A DNA stretch of 64,000 bases, from NCBI GenBank assembly GCA_020698575.1, contig CM036254.1, forward strand, positions 31,090,526 to 31,154,525, written 5' to 3'. How positions within the stretch are numbered: the stretch's first letter is position 1; each line of letters opens with the position of its first letter. This stretch comes from Bostrychus sinensis. Taxonomy: Eukaryota > Chordata > Actinopteri > Gobiiformes > Eleotridae. The notes beneath the pieces were generated by a model. That model was not told the DNA's origin and did no database searches. It saw only the letters and a program-made list of their open reading frames with translations. The position numbers and the translations under genes were made by a program. Positions 10,772-24,500 of the stretch are shown piece by piece.

Positions 10772-13700
10772 ATGTCGGAGAGTGCGGACAGTGCGCTCTC
10801 TGTGGCTCAGCTCAGAGACATGGACGTGGACGCGGTGAGGCTCTCCATCTGCACACATATGTACAAATATATCTGCTAATGTGTGTGTATAAAGGTGTCT
10901 GTGGGTGTGGAGCAGCTCAGTGACAGCTATTACCACATCCAAAGGCTCTGGCTGTCTGCTGCGTAATATAATCAATAATAATAACGTGTAGTGTGTATAT
11001 ACTGCACATTTATTACCATGTCATTGAACCGTTTGCTGAGAAAGGGAACGATCCAATGAAATAAATGTTCGTATGTTCCTTTCTGTCAGATTTGGCCATC
11101 AGCAAGTTTTATTTATAAAATTTACAGTGGGGGAAATAAGTATCTGATCCCCTGCTGATTTTGTAAGTTCACTCCTTACAAAAAAAAAAAGAGAAGTCTA
11201 GAATGTTCATGGTAGCTTTGTTTTAAAAGAGACAAAGTAGGCCTATAAAAATATAAATGTAAGAAAAAATCCATGAAAGCATGTACAATTTTTCATGAAT
11301 TGATTTGCATTTGATTAAATGAAAAAGAGGTATTTGATCCCTTTTGAAATAGGAAGAATTCTGACACCCACAGACCAGGCTCTGCGCCCATAAAGCGCAT
11401 AAATTAGTCCTGTCCCTTTAGGAAAGTACTCCAGATCTCAAGTTACAGTACGTGTGTAAAAAAAATATTGACAGAGAATCAATTTACTCCTTTTTAAAAT
11501 GACTTGTTTTGAATGGATGAGGTGATTGAATGACAAAAAGAGCAGGTAAAGGATGTAAGGGACAAGACTGTATTCCTGCACGAGGCTGGGATGGGTTAAA
11601 GACAGTGGGGATGGACTTCTTGGTGTCACAGTCAGCATTTCTCTTCTGTCTCCAAACACAGAGTGAGTGGAGTTGATGCCAGAAAGCTCAATTTTGGTCC
11701 CATCTGACCATCGTCACATTCACATGTCATCTAGTCTGTTGTCAGATGTTGTTGATGCACATACCATACATTGAGATACCGAGTAGTTTACGAAAGGGAC
11801 AGAACTAATTTGTGTGCTCAGTGTGCACGTAACCTGGTCTGTGGGGGTCAGAATTCTTCTTGGTTTGTTAGGGATCAAATATTTTTATCACTTGATCAAA
11901 TGCAAATCTCTACACAAATTTTTAATCAATGTTTTCTGGATTTTTTTGTTCATATCTTGCCCATCTCTGTTAAAACAAACCTACCCTAGACTGCTCATTT
12001 CTTTGTTGGAGAATTAACTTACAAAACTGTAGATAAATTATTATTTTAGATATTTTTATATTGTTATTATTACAAATTCATTTTAATCACACATTTAAAG
12101 ACAGCCCCAATGTTTTCCACAGCACTCTATAGTTAAGGTGGCCATCTTGTTTACAAGCACCTGCCACCTTGACTACAATTCAATATCAGCTCTATGAAGT
12201 AAGCTAAAATTAGTTTATTTTCAGTAAATGTATTGTGATGCAGTTTTTAAAATTTTTGAGGTATTTAGGGATTATAAATGTGGTGTATGTTGTGTGTACA
12301 TTGATTTGCATTCATTTTGCAACAATTTTGAGGTACAATAAGTTGGCTACTACCTTAACTGACACATTATCTCTGGGAAACACTGCAGTCCTCTACATTC
12401 AGTCCAGGTTTAGTCTTGATGTACTCTTGATGTAGTCCGGTTTAGTCCTGGTTCAGTCCTGGTTCAGATCTAGTCTAAACAATGGCAACAACTGATCCTG
12501 ATGTTTTTATTGTTCAGTGGGCAGTCGGCCATGACAGTTTTTTTTACACAGATAAAGGAAACAGCTGTTCCCATTACATGTATAATTTTATAATGTGTTT
12601 GTTTCTCAGATTGATGACAAGGAGTTCGACATTCCTCAGGTGGACACCCCACCCACTCTGGAGAGCATCCTCAATGAGGTACTCGCTGCCAGTGTCTGCC
12701 ACACACTGCTGCCTGTTTGGGCTGTTGAAACCAGTCATGATTTAACTGCTGTACAGGCCCTTGCAAGCTTGTACAGTGAGCAGAAGCTAACTCCTTTATC
12801 TACTGGTACAAAGTCATAAACATGTCATGGTTGGACTGTGGGCTGTGGCCAAATGTCTGGACAAGTAATTTTCACCACAGAACATGATAAATAAAAGCAT
12901 TTCTACACCTGTTGTCTTGTGTGTTGTAGCTGGAAGAGGAGGAGGAGCCCTTTGTGCTGGAGGACACGTGTTTGTTGAACGCAGACAACATGGACGCCCA
13001 CTCCTGTGACACGTCGTCTCTGGCCAGCTCTGACAGTGGGGACCCCGCTAACCTCAAACGGCAAGCACTCACTCTCATGCACTACAGATCAGAGGCTGTC
13101 TTAGACTGGGGACACACTACACCATTTTTTTGTCCAATTTTACAGATTGACTGTACCAGTCAATACTAGTTGCATGGAGATGTCAGCCCAGAAATCTGTT
13201 AGTGTGGGAGGTTTAAAGACTGGAATTGGCATTGCAGAGACTCAGCCAGAACTCAGTCGCAGTCAATCAAATGTGTTTGAATTTTAAAGCCAACTCTCGC
13301 CGTTGATCACGTGAGTCTGGCATATGTGTAAAAAAAAAGTTTGACAAACTCAGCTGAACTTGTGAACTTCTGTAATAAAGCCCTATCAGGCCTGGGTGGT
13401 ATTTAAGAATGTATAGGCTTGATAAAAAAATAGTAAGTGTTTTATTTATGACGTCAATTAATAAAACAGACCGGATTATTGCTCTTTTTGCCTTAATGTG
13501 ATGTGGGGAAGCTGTCCTCTGTACAAGGTAAAGTCAGCTAGCATTAGTGATATCACTGCGGTTTATTTGCACTGAAAAAAAATGATGTGTTGGATTTACA
13601 TGATTAAATCATGGGCATCATTTCCACCCAGTGTAATTAAGTTAAATCTAAACAATTCAAATATGTTGTTTTAACACAATTGTTATGTGTTAAAGTAACA

Positions 13701-16700
13701 TGATCATTTTATGTTTTGGTCCACAGCACCATGACTCAGATGAACAGTGTCACAAATGACTTCATGTCTTTATACGCAAGAAATGTGCGTTTGCCTCATT
13801 CTCATTTTAACTGTAACTGTATTAGTGCAGCTTTATAGTGTGCATCAGTGAGCGTTTTATGATTACTCATTTTGTTAAACAGACTTGTGCTGCAAAGCCT
13901 GTGTATGAGAAAAAAGTTTAAATCACATAAAGGGCCCATATTATGCTTTTTTTTATGTCTTTTAAATTAATTTAGGACACCTCTAGATCAGCATCTTATA
14001 ATTTGCTGCTCAGAAAAAAACAATAATTATTGAAAAAACCTAACTGGAAAAAACTCATCATTTGGCTCTGTGAGAAACACTCAGATTAGGTCCCTGTCCC
14101 TTTAAAATTATAAATATTGTTTAAATGAAATCTGTATTTCAGCCATGTGGACATCAGTCATAATTTGACTAGGGATGCCAGGATTAACCGATTATACAAT
14201 TATTCACGATTATAAACGTTACGGGACGATAACCATATGAATGTTAGAAACCACGGTATCTGGCGGGAAGCTCTTATGCGTCACTTCTTGGAGCCTCTGT
14301 TAGGTTTTAATTGGTTAGCGTTAAGGAAACGGAGGGGCTCCTCCTGTTCAAAGCACTGTACGTGCCCCACATTATCCCAGTGTGAGTCAAACTCATGTTT
14401 AACCCCACGCTGGTTCTTGCTGTTCATGGCATTTACGGCACTGCTCCTTTTGTCTCCCTCTCACTTTGTACTCTCGACTGCTCCATTATGTGCTAAATAC
14501 ATGCACGAACAGAAACTGACTGAAACCCTGGAACACTGTCCTCTGCTGGGACACAGCATGTGTGGACACTAGTCTGTCCACTAAAAGTTAGCAATGTGAC
14601 TGTACACAAGGGGAGGGGCTAATGAATCCTGGTGAGGCTGTGCGTACAGTGTGGATGGAGCTATGTGCTGTTATCTCACTGCTGTTTGACGCCATTTACC
14701 ATCAAAGTATTAGTTGTAGTAATGGCCATATAAAAGCATGCCACAAACTGGCCCACAGTTGGTATGTGTTTATATGACCCCTGTTGCTAATCAATAAAAT
14801 AAAAAAGAAATAAAAACATCTAAAAAAACAGGTCAGACAGGTTTAGCAGCATTTAATAAAAAATTGTGTAAATATTCGTGAAAATTTTATAATCGCAATG
14901 TTTCATTTCACAATAATTGTGACACAAAAATTTGACATTGTGACATCCCTATGTTTGACCATGGCTAATGTGGACAGAGTCATAACAGAGACGTTTAACT
15001 ATATACTGCATGCAGCCTTAAACTTGGCTGATCCTTTTCAAACTCAGTCTCTTTTTTGTCCATGACCACATCAGTCATGGTTGGACCATGACTCAGAGTA
15101 ACAGTGTTGCACATGACCCCTGCATCAACTGAACAGGACCATAGCTATATAATGTGAAGCCACCCTTTTTATGGTTAAAAGAAAATAGTACATTTCATTG
15201 TCAAACTTAATTTCTCTTTCCAGGTTTAATTTCTTTTACTTAAAAAGAAACTGAAACATCTCAAGGCCATCAGACTGAATCAGCTGAATCTCTGAACATC
15301 AGCTCAGAAGACACTGTCTTCTCTGATGGTACAGGAAGTTGGGACATAAATAATAATATTAAAACAAACGACCGGGTCACAGTCTTCTTCATGTCCCTCA
15401 TCCTTTAAATAACAAAATGTCTAAGGCTTTATACAAGGGACTTGAAATAATCATGTAGACCTAAAGTGATTGAATTATGTAAAATTAATGTAATTCAATC
15501 ACAATTATCAACATGAATAAATCATGTTTGATTACCACAAAACAATTGTGTTAAAACTCCATTTTTTAATTGTTTAGATCAAACATAATTACATTCGGTG
15601 GAAATGATGTCCATGATTTAGTCATGTAGATCCAACAAACTGTCAGTATATACCATAGAAACATGACTCAGTCATGTTATGCAGGATTTTATTATGTACA
15701 TTCATCAACCTCCTCCAATCATTTTTTCAGTGTAGTAATAATTTATTCATTATTGCGCCACAAAAATGTGTACAGTTTATAAACCTGTAGAGGTCCCACT
15801 GTTCTCCTCTGAAACTCTCACAGCCTGACCAGTAGTGCTCTGTACAGTGAAGAGGGAGGACATTCGGACACAGCCCTGGTGCAGTCGTTAAATATGTGAT
15901 TCCCAGTGATTCAGTCATCAGAACAAAATCTGCTGAAGTCGTTAGTGTGTGCTTCTAATCTTTTCAAAATCGGTAATCTGGAAAAGTCTTGTAGTGTGCC
16001 CCCAGCTTTAGACTGGTGTAGGTTAGAAATACATTTCATTCTTACATCACACTACTTGGACAATTGTAGGTTCGTCTCTGTAAGTGTGAGGCCTGACATC
16101 AAGTGTCATAAAAATAAAATGAATAAAAATAACCAATATAGCCAAGAATGACTTCATTACTGCATAGTGGGCATAAAAACATTACCATTTTCCTTAGCTG
16201 TGACCTGTGTTCGACTGTTTTCTCTTTATCTCTGTATGTATGTAGAAAGAAAAAGACTCTGGATGTGAACACCTCGATGCATGGTTCCGTTCTGAGACAC
16301 AGTTTGCTCAAAGGCATCTCAGCACAGATCGTGTCAGCCGCGGTGAGGTTTAACTGACAGCATTTGTAAACATGAATCAATGTCCCACTACAATGACACT
16401 GAACTTTTCTCCAGGACAAAGTCGATGCCGGTCTGCCAACTGCTATAGTAAGTATGTGATTATGTGTATCTCACATGGGCATTTTAGACACTTTAACTTA
16501 CAATGTTGATAAAAGTGATGTTTGCATGCCACGGTGACAGACCGCATATCACTGGGAACAAAAGTAGCACTGGGACATTTTTTAAAGATTGAATGGTTTG
16601 GGTTTGGGCAAATAAATCATAAATGTATGGTTAATTTTTTGTTTTTTATGTTTTAAACTAAAACATAAAATTAAGGCATTTTTTTCTGTTTAAACACAAA

Positions 16701-18516
16701 ACAAAACAAAACAAAACAAATAACAAAAAAATAACCAAAAAACAACATTTGTTGTTTTTTGCATGATACCAGAATGTTAGCTTAACATTATTGTGTCTTG
16801 TTAGCTCTGGACAAGTTTGCCCTTTGGTTGGCGTTAGATTGAAATAGGCTATATCTCACCTACACAACCACAAATATTCTTGCACTCCCTGGAGCTGAAG
16901 GCAGAGCTGCAAATAGTGAGACAGCCTAAAGCTTAGCCTAGTTCAAGAAATCTAATTCAGTTCTCTGAATGGTTGTCAGTAGAATAACAATGTTCTTGAG
17001 GTAGGGTGTGAATCTGAAACTGTTGGAGCTAATCAGTTAATCAGTGGGTAAAGAAGCTGCTCTGAGCCGATGCATATGGATTCAGGGGGAGGGCAAGCAG
17101 GGACTGCCCTTGGTATTGTTTTCTGAGGTGTAGCCTGTGTACACATCACACCAGACCTCTTCTCCTTCCACTGGTTCTCAGTACAGTTCAGTCTAGTCCA
17201 GGTGCAGACTGTGGGGTGATCACTCCTTTGCAGTGACACATTGGGCGGCAGTAGCTCAGTTGGTAGAGCCGCTTGTCCACTGACCAGAAGGTTGGCAGTT
17301 CAAACCCCACTCCCACCGTTGCATACTGTCGTTGTGTCCTTGGGCAAGACACTTAACCCACCTTGCCTCCGGTGTCTGCGCACACTGGTGTATGAATGTG
17401 AGTGTGAATGGGTGAACGGTTCCTTGATGTAAAGCGCTTTGAGTACCCATGAAGGTAGAAAAGCGCTATATAAATGTGACCATTTACCATTTTACATTAT
17501 TTTTGTTTTTTGTGTTGAAACAGAAAAAGGAAAAATGCATAATTTGTCTGTTTATTCAGTTTAAAAAACAAACAACGAACCATACACGGATTTGGTAAGA
17601 CTTTAGTTTAGGGTCCACTTATTAACAATTAACTAAGTGCTAATTATGCTAGTTGGTGGTTAATTATTTCTTAATTGGGAATTATAAAGCACCTATTAAT
17701 CCTTTATTCTGAGTGAAGATATTCTACAACTAATTAGCAACTAACTAACATATTCCCCTTAATAAACTCATAATTACTGCTTTATAAGTAGCAATGAGGA
17801 ACTAATTAAGCACAAACTAGCATGCTAATTAGCACTTAATTAACGGTTAATAAGTGGACCCTAAACTAAAGTGTTACCACAGATTCTTATAGAGTGTACA
17901 AGTACTGACAAATGAAAGTCACTCTCAGGCAGGACCTGAATCCACTATCACTGATTGAATCACTCATAAATACTCTACTCACCATTTGATAAGACTTTGC
18001 TTGTCTTTCCCCTGATCTACATGCTTACCTGATTGAAATTTGTATTTCTAGTAAACATTTTAATTTTTGCAATGCCTGTGTGGCTTTTCTTGTCTTCTCC
18101 AGGTCTTTATCCCTAAACTCAAATGACAAGCAGGCAACAATAGAGACCTCTGATACACTTTGTAAAGAACTATGTGCTTATATTGATTCTAGTCTACATG
18201 AACATTTCCCATGATACCCAGTGTTTTAATGATTATTAATGGATATATATCAACATCAAACTCCTTACTGCAAGTTCTCTGTGGAGGGCACTGCTGAGCT
18301 GTTATACCTCAGCCAACATCAGGAACAGTTTGAAATAGGAGTTTACTGTATAGTCTGTTTTGACTGTGATCTAAATACACATTGTTTTTGCAAATTCTTT
18401 GGTAATGGTTTGTACTAGTGAAAAGAGTTCAGGTATCCTAACCAGTCATGTGTGTGCTCAGACGGTGTCGGGGGTCATCGCTGTTGGGACGTCCCACGGT
18501 CTCGCTCTGGTGTTCG
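10772..18516 (+). CDS. vps8: vps8 exons 1-6 (residues 1-149)
   Basis: Exons: 10772-10834, 12610-12678, 12930-13060, 16246-16342, 16415-16447, 18462-18516. They encode the acidic N-terminus with IDDKEFDIPQ, the serine-rich DTSSLASSDSGD segment, then RHSLLKGISAQIVSAA and the start of the propeller (GTSHGLALVF). Exon 3 ends 'CTCAAACG|gcaagc', a GC donor; joining it to 16246 restores LKRKKK in frame, and no GT donor nearby does so. Exons 1, 2, 4 and 5 end in phase 0, exon 3 in phase 2, exon 6 in phase 1. Confidence 0.93.
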
Positions 18517-21500
18517 GTGAGTCAAAGCTGTAGTATAACCACATAAATACTGTAGGTATACTTTGGCAAAAGATAGTACATATGTTTTGTTTATTATCTA
18601 GTAAATATATAATCTATAGACAGATGCACTGTACACTCATGTCTCTTACAGAAAACAACCATTCCAAACCTGTTTCTGTGCACCACTGAGCATCAATGAA
18701 TCATAAATAATTCAGTCAGCAATTTAACAGAAGCAGCATGTGTTCATATTTATTTATGGTTAAGGAGATTATTATGATTAGTGAAAATAGCTTCTACTTG
18801 ACTCGTTTCTTTGTTATAGGTTCTACTGCTCACCACAAAGCTCTCTTTTTGATTCCCTTGCTTTGTCTGACTACTCACGTGTGTTTGTGCACCTAACAAA
18901 AGCAGCACTACTAAAATTAACATTTAGTAAATTTTGAAGTTTTGTTGTGAGCACATGTTCTCACACAGTTTCATCCACCTCACACTGTGATCAGACTGTC
19001 TGTTGGCCTTCTTTCTTTCATTTTGCGCTGGTTTAACTGCAAATCTCTGACTTGGTCTAACCAGTGGTTGGCTGCTAATGCAAAACAGTTTCTTTCTGTA
19101 GTTTAATGTCACAACAACAGCTGCCTCAGAGGCCTTTCCTAGCCAATTTATTTCCCGAATTATTATCATGATTGTAGCTGGGCTGTTGACAGCATTATGA
19201 AATGGTCAACCAAAGTCATGTCCAGCACAGTGATTAATCAACTAAGGGCGTGTGTGTGGAGAGGTGACTTTGTTACACAAAGAAGTGACGTCACATTAAT
19301 TAATAAGGTTATAAAACGTATCATGAAATGTTGACAGTAAAATATACTTTTATCTAAAAATCCCTGTTTTATCTTGAAAATGAAAAATAGAAGTCATCAA
19401 GTCATAAATTATACTTTGTCGATCCAAAGAGTAGATGCAACTAAAATAACATTTTAAAAGACATCACTGACTTATTAGTTAACTAAGTGGTCAGAGGCTG
19501 TCAGCCCTATTTCCTGTCTTTCAGCCACATTGTAAAAACAAGATTTTTCAAATTCACTGTATTAATGACAAGCATTAATATTGCAAAATCAGCCCTTTCT
19601 TCTTTCTAGACTTTGTTTGTTACAAACTTGACACAAATTGACACATTATTATGGTTATGTGAATTTTAATATCAAACATATGACATAACAATATTCCTTA
19701 GATTGATAGTGTATACTGAGACATACTCAGTACATTCCCATGTCGTTAATGTCCACTCGGAGGACACTCTCTCCGTTGTCGGACATGGATGCGCTGACCA
19801 TGACAAACTCTCCCTGGAACGTCACGCTGGAGCCATCACCCTGTCCCCTCGCAAAGTTGTACTCGCTGCTGTTGTACATGCTGTCGTACAGGTTGTAGTC
19901 GCACTCGGTGCCCCGCTCGAACACCCCTACGGCGCACCAGTTGGAGTAGAGGTTGCGGTCATAAGGCACAGAGTACATGATGGCCACCACGTGGCTGTAG
20001 TCATTGTAGTTGGGATTAAAAAGGTCGTAGGTAAAGACCCCTACGGCCCCTGTGGCAGCCCCCATGGTCTTATTGAACAAGAGGGTGGCATTGGAGCAGG
20101 GGGACACCATGGGGGGTGGGGGGATCTCACAGTGGCCGCTTTCTGTAAACACCCTGCACAGAAGCACACACAGAAGATTATCAAGACTGATGGTGGACGC
20201 TGGGCGCATCTCAGTTCTTGGAACTTGCCTCCTCGATCCCTTGGCTGTTACTCCCGCCTACACAGGACAGAGGCCTGGTGTTCCCTATGGGTTTCTCTCC
20301 TCTGTGGGCGGGAGAAACAGCCGAGGAATCAAGAAGTCAAGGCATAAAGGAGGCAAGTCTCGAGAATTGAGACACGCCCACGCTGTGGACTCCGTCCCCG
20401 CTGTTCTACTAACAAATATACCTGGGACTGAGTGAGGTACTGAGATGTCACAAACATAAATGCACAAGTCAGAAAATATCTATCTGAAGTAAAGTGTACA
20501 ATGAGCCACAATTGACCTGAGCCACAATAACTAAAACCCCATATAAAGTATGCCCTGCCTATTCTTATATAAAATGTACAGTAGGATCTTGTGTATTGTG
20601 TTGTGCAGACCGGTGTTGGCTGTGCAGTGTACCGTGGGTTGGTGAGGGTGAAGTAGCCCGAGTTGTTGTTAATCTCTACAGAACAGCTGCGGTGAGGCAT
20701 GATGATCTAGAGCTGGTGCAGACTGAAAACAAGCAAGACAGAAGTCATTCCTCTAGATTTTCTATATTCGGATAAAAAAGCTTTTGAAAATTCAGTTGAC
20801 TCTATTTGGCGGTATAGGTAGATTTATTCTGCAGCAGAAAGTTTAAGGATTAACAATATGACATCAACAAAAAAACATAAACAAAAGAACAAACAAACAC
20901 AAATAAAAAAATCACAAGTTAAGGATAAAACACCACCTAATAAATAGATCAAATGATAAATGGATAAACAACTGAAACTAAACCATTTTTTCCATTTCCA
21001 TTCCACAGAGAATAAAAGCCAGTGGTGTCCATAATATCGATAACAGTCTATTTATCAACAAACTTATTTTATCAAAGAAAAGCAGGCCCCAGATGAAAAG
21101 GCATCATATTTATTTTGTCAGACGACTAAACTACAACTAAATTAGCTCAATATACTTTAGTAGCTGGCCTTAAACATAATCAACTATAAAATCAACAAAA
21201 GTAGAATAAAAATGCAGTATACTGTCAATAGAATATGTGCCAGAATTACTTGTTTACAGTTGCACTTACTTTACATTCAAATATCTAACTAGGTAGTTCC
21301 ACCCTGGATCCAGACACTGATTTAGATCCACACCAAAACCAAATCAGTTGCTCTTTACCACATACACAGTTATGTTGCTAACAAACAGATTTGGCCCTAA
21401 ACTTGGTAAAGAATCCATGGATCCAGCCATTGGGCACCAACCACCACACCACATTTTACTCCTGACATCTTCCAAAAGTCTGGTGCTCAATTAGCGTTAT

Positions 21501-24500
21501 GCTGGGTTTCCAAATGAATAAAAATGCAGAAAATTACTACAGTACCCACCTTTCTGTGTGAAAACTCCAACTTTTGTGGCAGGTCTGTCCTCTGTGGTGA
21601 TTTGGGGCAGAGAGGTAGAGTACAGTACTGATCTACTCTAATGTTCTCCTTTATATTGACTTTGCTAATCAGCCCTTCTTTTATCAGCACTGACTTTCCA
21701 CTGCTCCCGGATCAGTACCACATCTTATCTCCCTGACCACATCACATTAGGGATTTAATCAGCGCAGTCTTTAGTAATCATTATTTGAGCAGGGTGTTCC
21801 ATCAGGCTGGACAGGTTTGGATTAGTCACATGACTAACTCCTAACCTCGTGTCAACTTTGCCCCTCAGACTATCCTCACAACATAAATATGCATAAATGA
21901 CCTCATACATACCTACTAGGGGTGCGAGTTGTGTGAAGAGACACAAATCCCTCGAAAGTGTGTTCATGAAAACGAGACGAGAACAAGGGACTGTTCTAAT
22001 AATAATGATGCATGTGCCTTTCTCACAGCTCTAAATTTCTTTACAGTTAGGCGCATTATTTATTCACTCCTCAATCACACTTGGTGGTGGTGAGCTACTT
22101 CTTTTGCCACAGCTGCCCTGGGGCAGACTGACGTAAACGTGGCAGCCATTCTGTCCCTATGGCCTCCCTGGACCCCGACCACTACCAAACACACAATCAC
22201 GCTAACACATACAGGCAAGGTGGGTGTCTTGCTACAGCACAACAACAGTGTGAACTGGGGAGAATAGGATTCAAACTTCCAACCTTTTTGTTGTGACAAC
22301 CACTCTACTTTCTGAGCTACTGACGCTCTACAAATCCTGACGGAAAAGCATAAAGAGATGAATATAGGACTTATTTCAAATGTCTTTAAGAGTAAAGAGA
22401 TGGTCACTGATGCTAACAGCTACAGTACATACTCGCTCCAACAACTGCTACTGTGCACTTACTGCGTACAGAACAAATCCAGTATCTGACTTTGTTTGGC
22501 GGTAATTCTGAACAGTACGTTTATAGTAAAAAAAAAATGTTAATATGATTCAAGTAAAATCTCCTCAGAGGTTCTGGAGTAAAATTTGCTCCTAGTGAAG
22601 CTGATTCCCCTCTCTCTGTTTTCTGCCCATGCCTGTGCAGGAAAAGGTACGGCTCTCTCAGAATGCCCAGTATGTGATGCTGCTGACGTGTTCTGCTTTG
22701 GCTCTGTGGCTCTCATGCATGTGCTTTTATGGATTTTGATTTTGACTGTTCTTTTGTTGCTTGTGCTGTCTTTTGATTCAAAGCCACTGTGTTCTATTAT
22801 TTTGTTGTGACTCTTTGCTCTAGGAATTGAATGATTTAGACAGATGTATGCCATAGTCTTCTCATATACTGAACCAAATGTGAGTACAGTGGCCAACAGT
22901 AAACGCCCTGTACTCCAAGGAAAGCAAGTCAAGTGTCATATGAATGATTTGTATATAGAGAAATACATTTAAAACTGTTACATACTGGTTTTATGCTCAA
23001 CATGTTTGGAGGGCATAAACATCAATGTGTCTCACAGGAAATAGATTTTTTGTAAAAACTGTAAATTTGTTTAGTTTCCTACTGACCTCTGATTTGAACA
23101 ACGGTTGTGGAATTGAAAGCGCTGTTGGTTTGTGTGTGTGCAGACAGTAACCAGGCTCTCCGGCTGTGCCTTGGTTCCAAGAGCACCGGGGCTGAGTTTG
23201 GAGCTGTGTCTGCTCTGAGCATCAACCACGACTGCACCCGGCTGCTCTGCGGATTCGCCAAGGGACAGGTACCTGCAGTGGTTGTGGCGTTTATCATATA
23301 GGCAGGCTCTGTTTTATCTGCTGACTGGCCTGCGTTAAAAATCTCTATTGTATGTCTTGGTTTGTTCTTCTAATCAAATAAGTAAAAATAAGGACTCTAA
23401 CATTAATATCTGTTTGCATGAATTGTGTCAGACAATGTCAGCCTACATTCTAGGCTCATATTTGAAAAGGATGCAGTGCAGCAGCAGATTAGTAAATCTT
23501 TACTGCAGCCAGTAGTGTCATAAGGCCACAGGTTAGATATTGTAACGTTATGTTTTTATGTCTGTGAAGAATCTCTCTCATCCAGGCAAATTGAATCCCA
23601 ACAAAAGGTTTTAAAAGCAGTAATCTAGACTTGGTTTTTAAAGTTGAAAACTCGGATATTCCAACTGGGCCTTCTCCAAATCCCAAAGGACAAGGAAACA
23701 GGACAGGAAAGAACAAGAGCCAAAAAGGAGCAATATTGTCATTCCTTACATCTCCTGTCTGAAAAGCCTAAAAGAATTTTTAGCCAACACAACATCCCAG
23801 TTCATTTCAAACCTGTTAATACTCTCAGACAAAAAACGTTTCCTCCCAAGGACAAAATGCCCAGTTACAAACCGAGCAATGTTGTGTACTCCATCCACTG
23901 CAGTGAGAACAGTACAGTATCCTCTGCACAGGAGGTTATACCAACACTGCAGGGGCCAACTCCAGAGGACCAGAGTCTGCAGCACACCTCCACCTGAAGA
24001 ACACAACCACTCCTTTGAGGACAGTGAGGTCCAAATCTTAGCCAGAGAGAAAGGATGGTTTGAACGAGGAGTGAAAGAAGCAATCTTTGTCAAAAAAAAA
24101 AAAAAAAACTTCTTTAACCCTCCTACACCCCTAACTTTTTAGTCACACCTTTCGCCCTAAGCACAAAAAAATGCGCCATTAAAGACTGCCATAGAAAAAT
24201 TATCTAATGGTCAATAATTCCAATTTTTTTTCATGGTTATAATGATTGACTTCAGTCCTCCTCATACATGGCAAAAATGAATTCTGTTTATGAAATTTAA
24301 CCCTCTAAATTCCAGTTTATGTGGTGCATACACACATCCAGCACAAATAAGGCCTCTGCTCAGTCTGGGCACTTTTTCTACTTTGCCCTGATGTGCACAT
24401 CTCTGTAAGAACTACATGGATTTGTGCTCACGCAAACACAAACAAACTAATTTCTAAACAAACACTTTCACATCAATTTATGACAAGCCTAAAACAGTTC

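Noticed and set aside
12405..12478. Short tandem of 'agtcctggttc'-like units in vps8 intron 1
   Set aside because: Only a few imperfect copies; no sign of function.
14237..14572. 111-codon plus-strand frame
   Set aside because: It lies wholly inside a hAT-like non-autonomous element and has no domain or splice context.
17243..17330. A genuine tRNA gene (A and B boxes visible)
   Set aside because: The boxes belong to a SINE head: the arms do not close into a full cloverleaf and the SINE body follows.
19703..20347. 214-codon plus-strand frame
   Set aside because: It is antisense to the actinoporin-like exon 2 and runs on into its intron.
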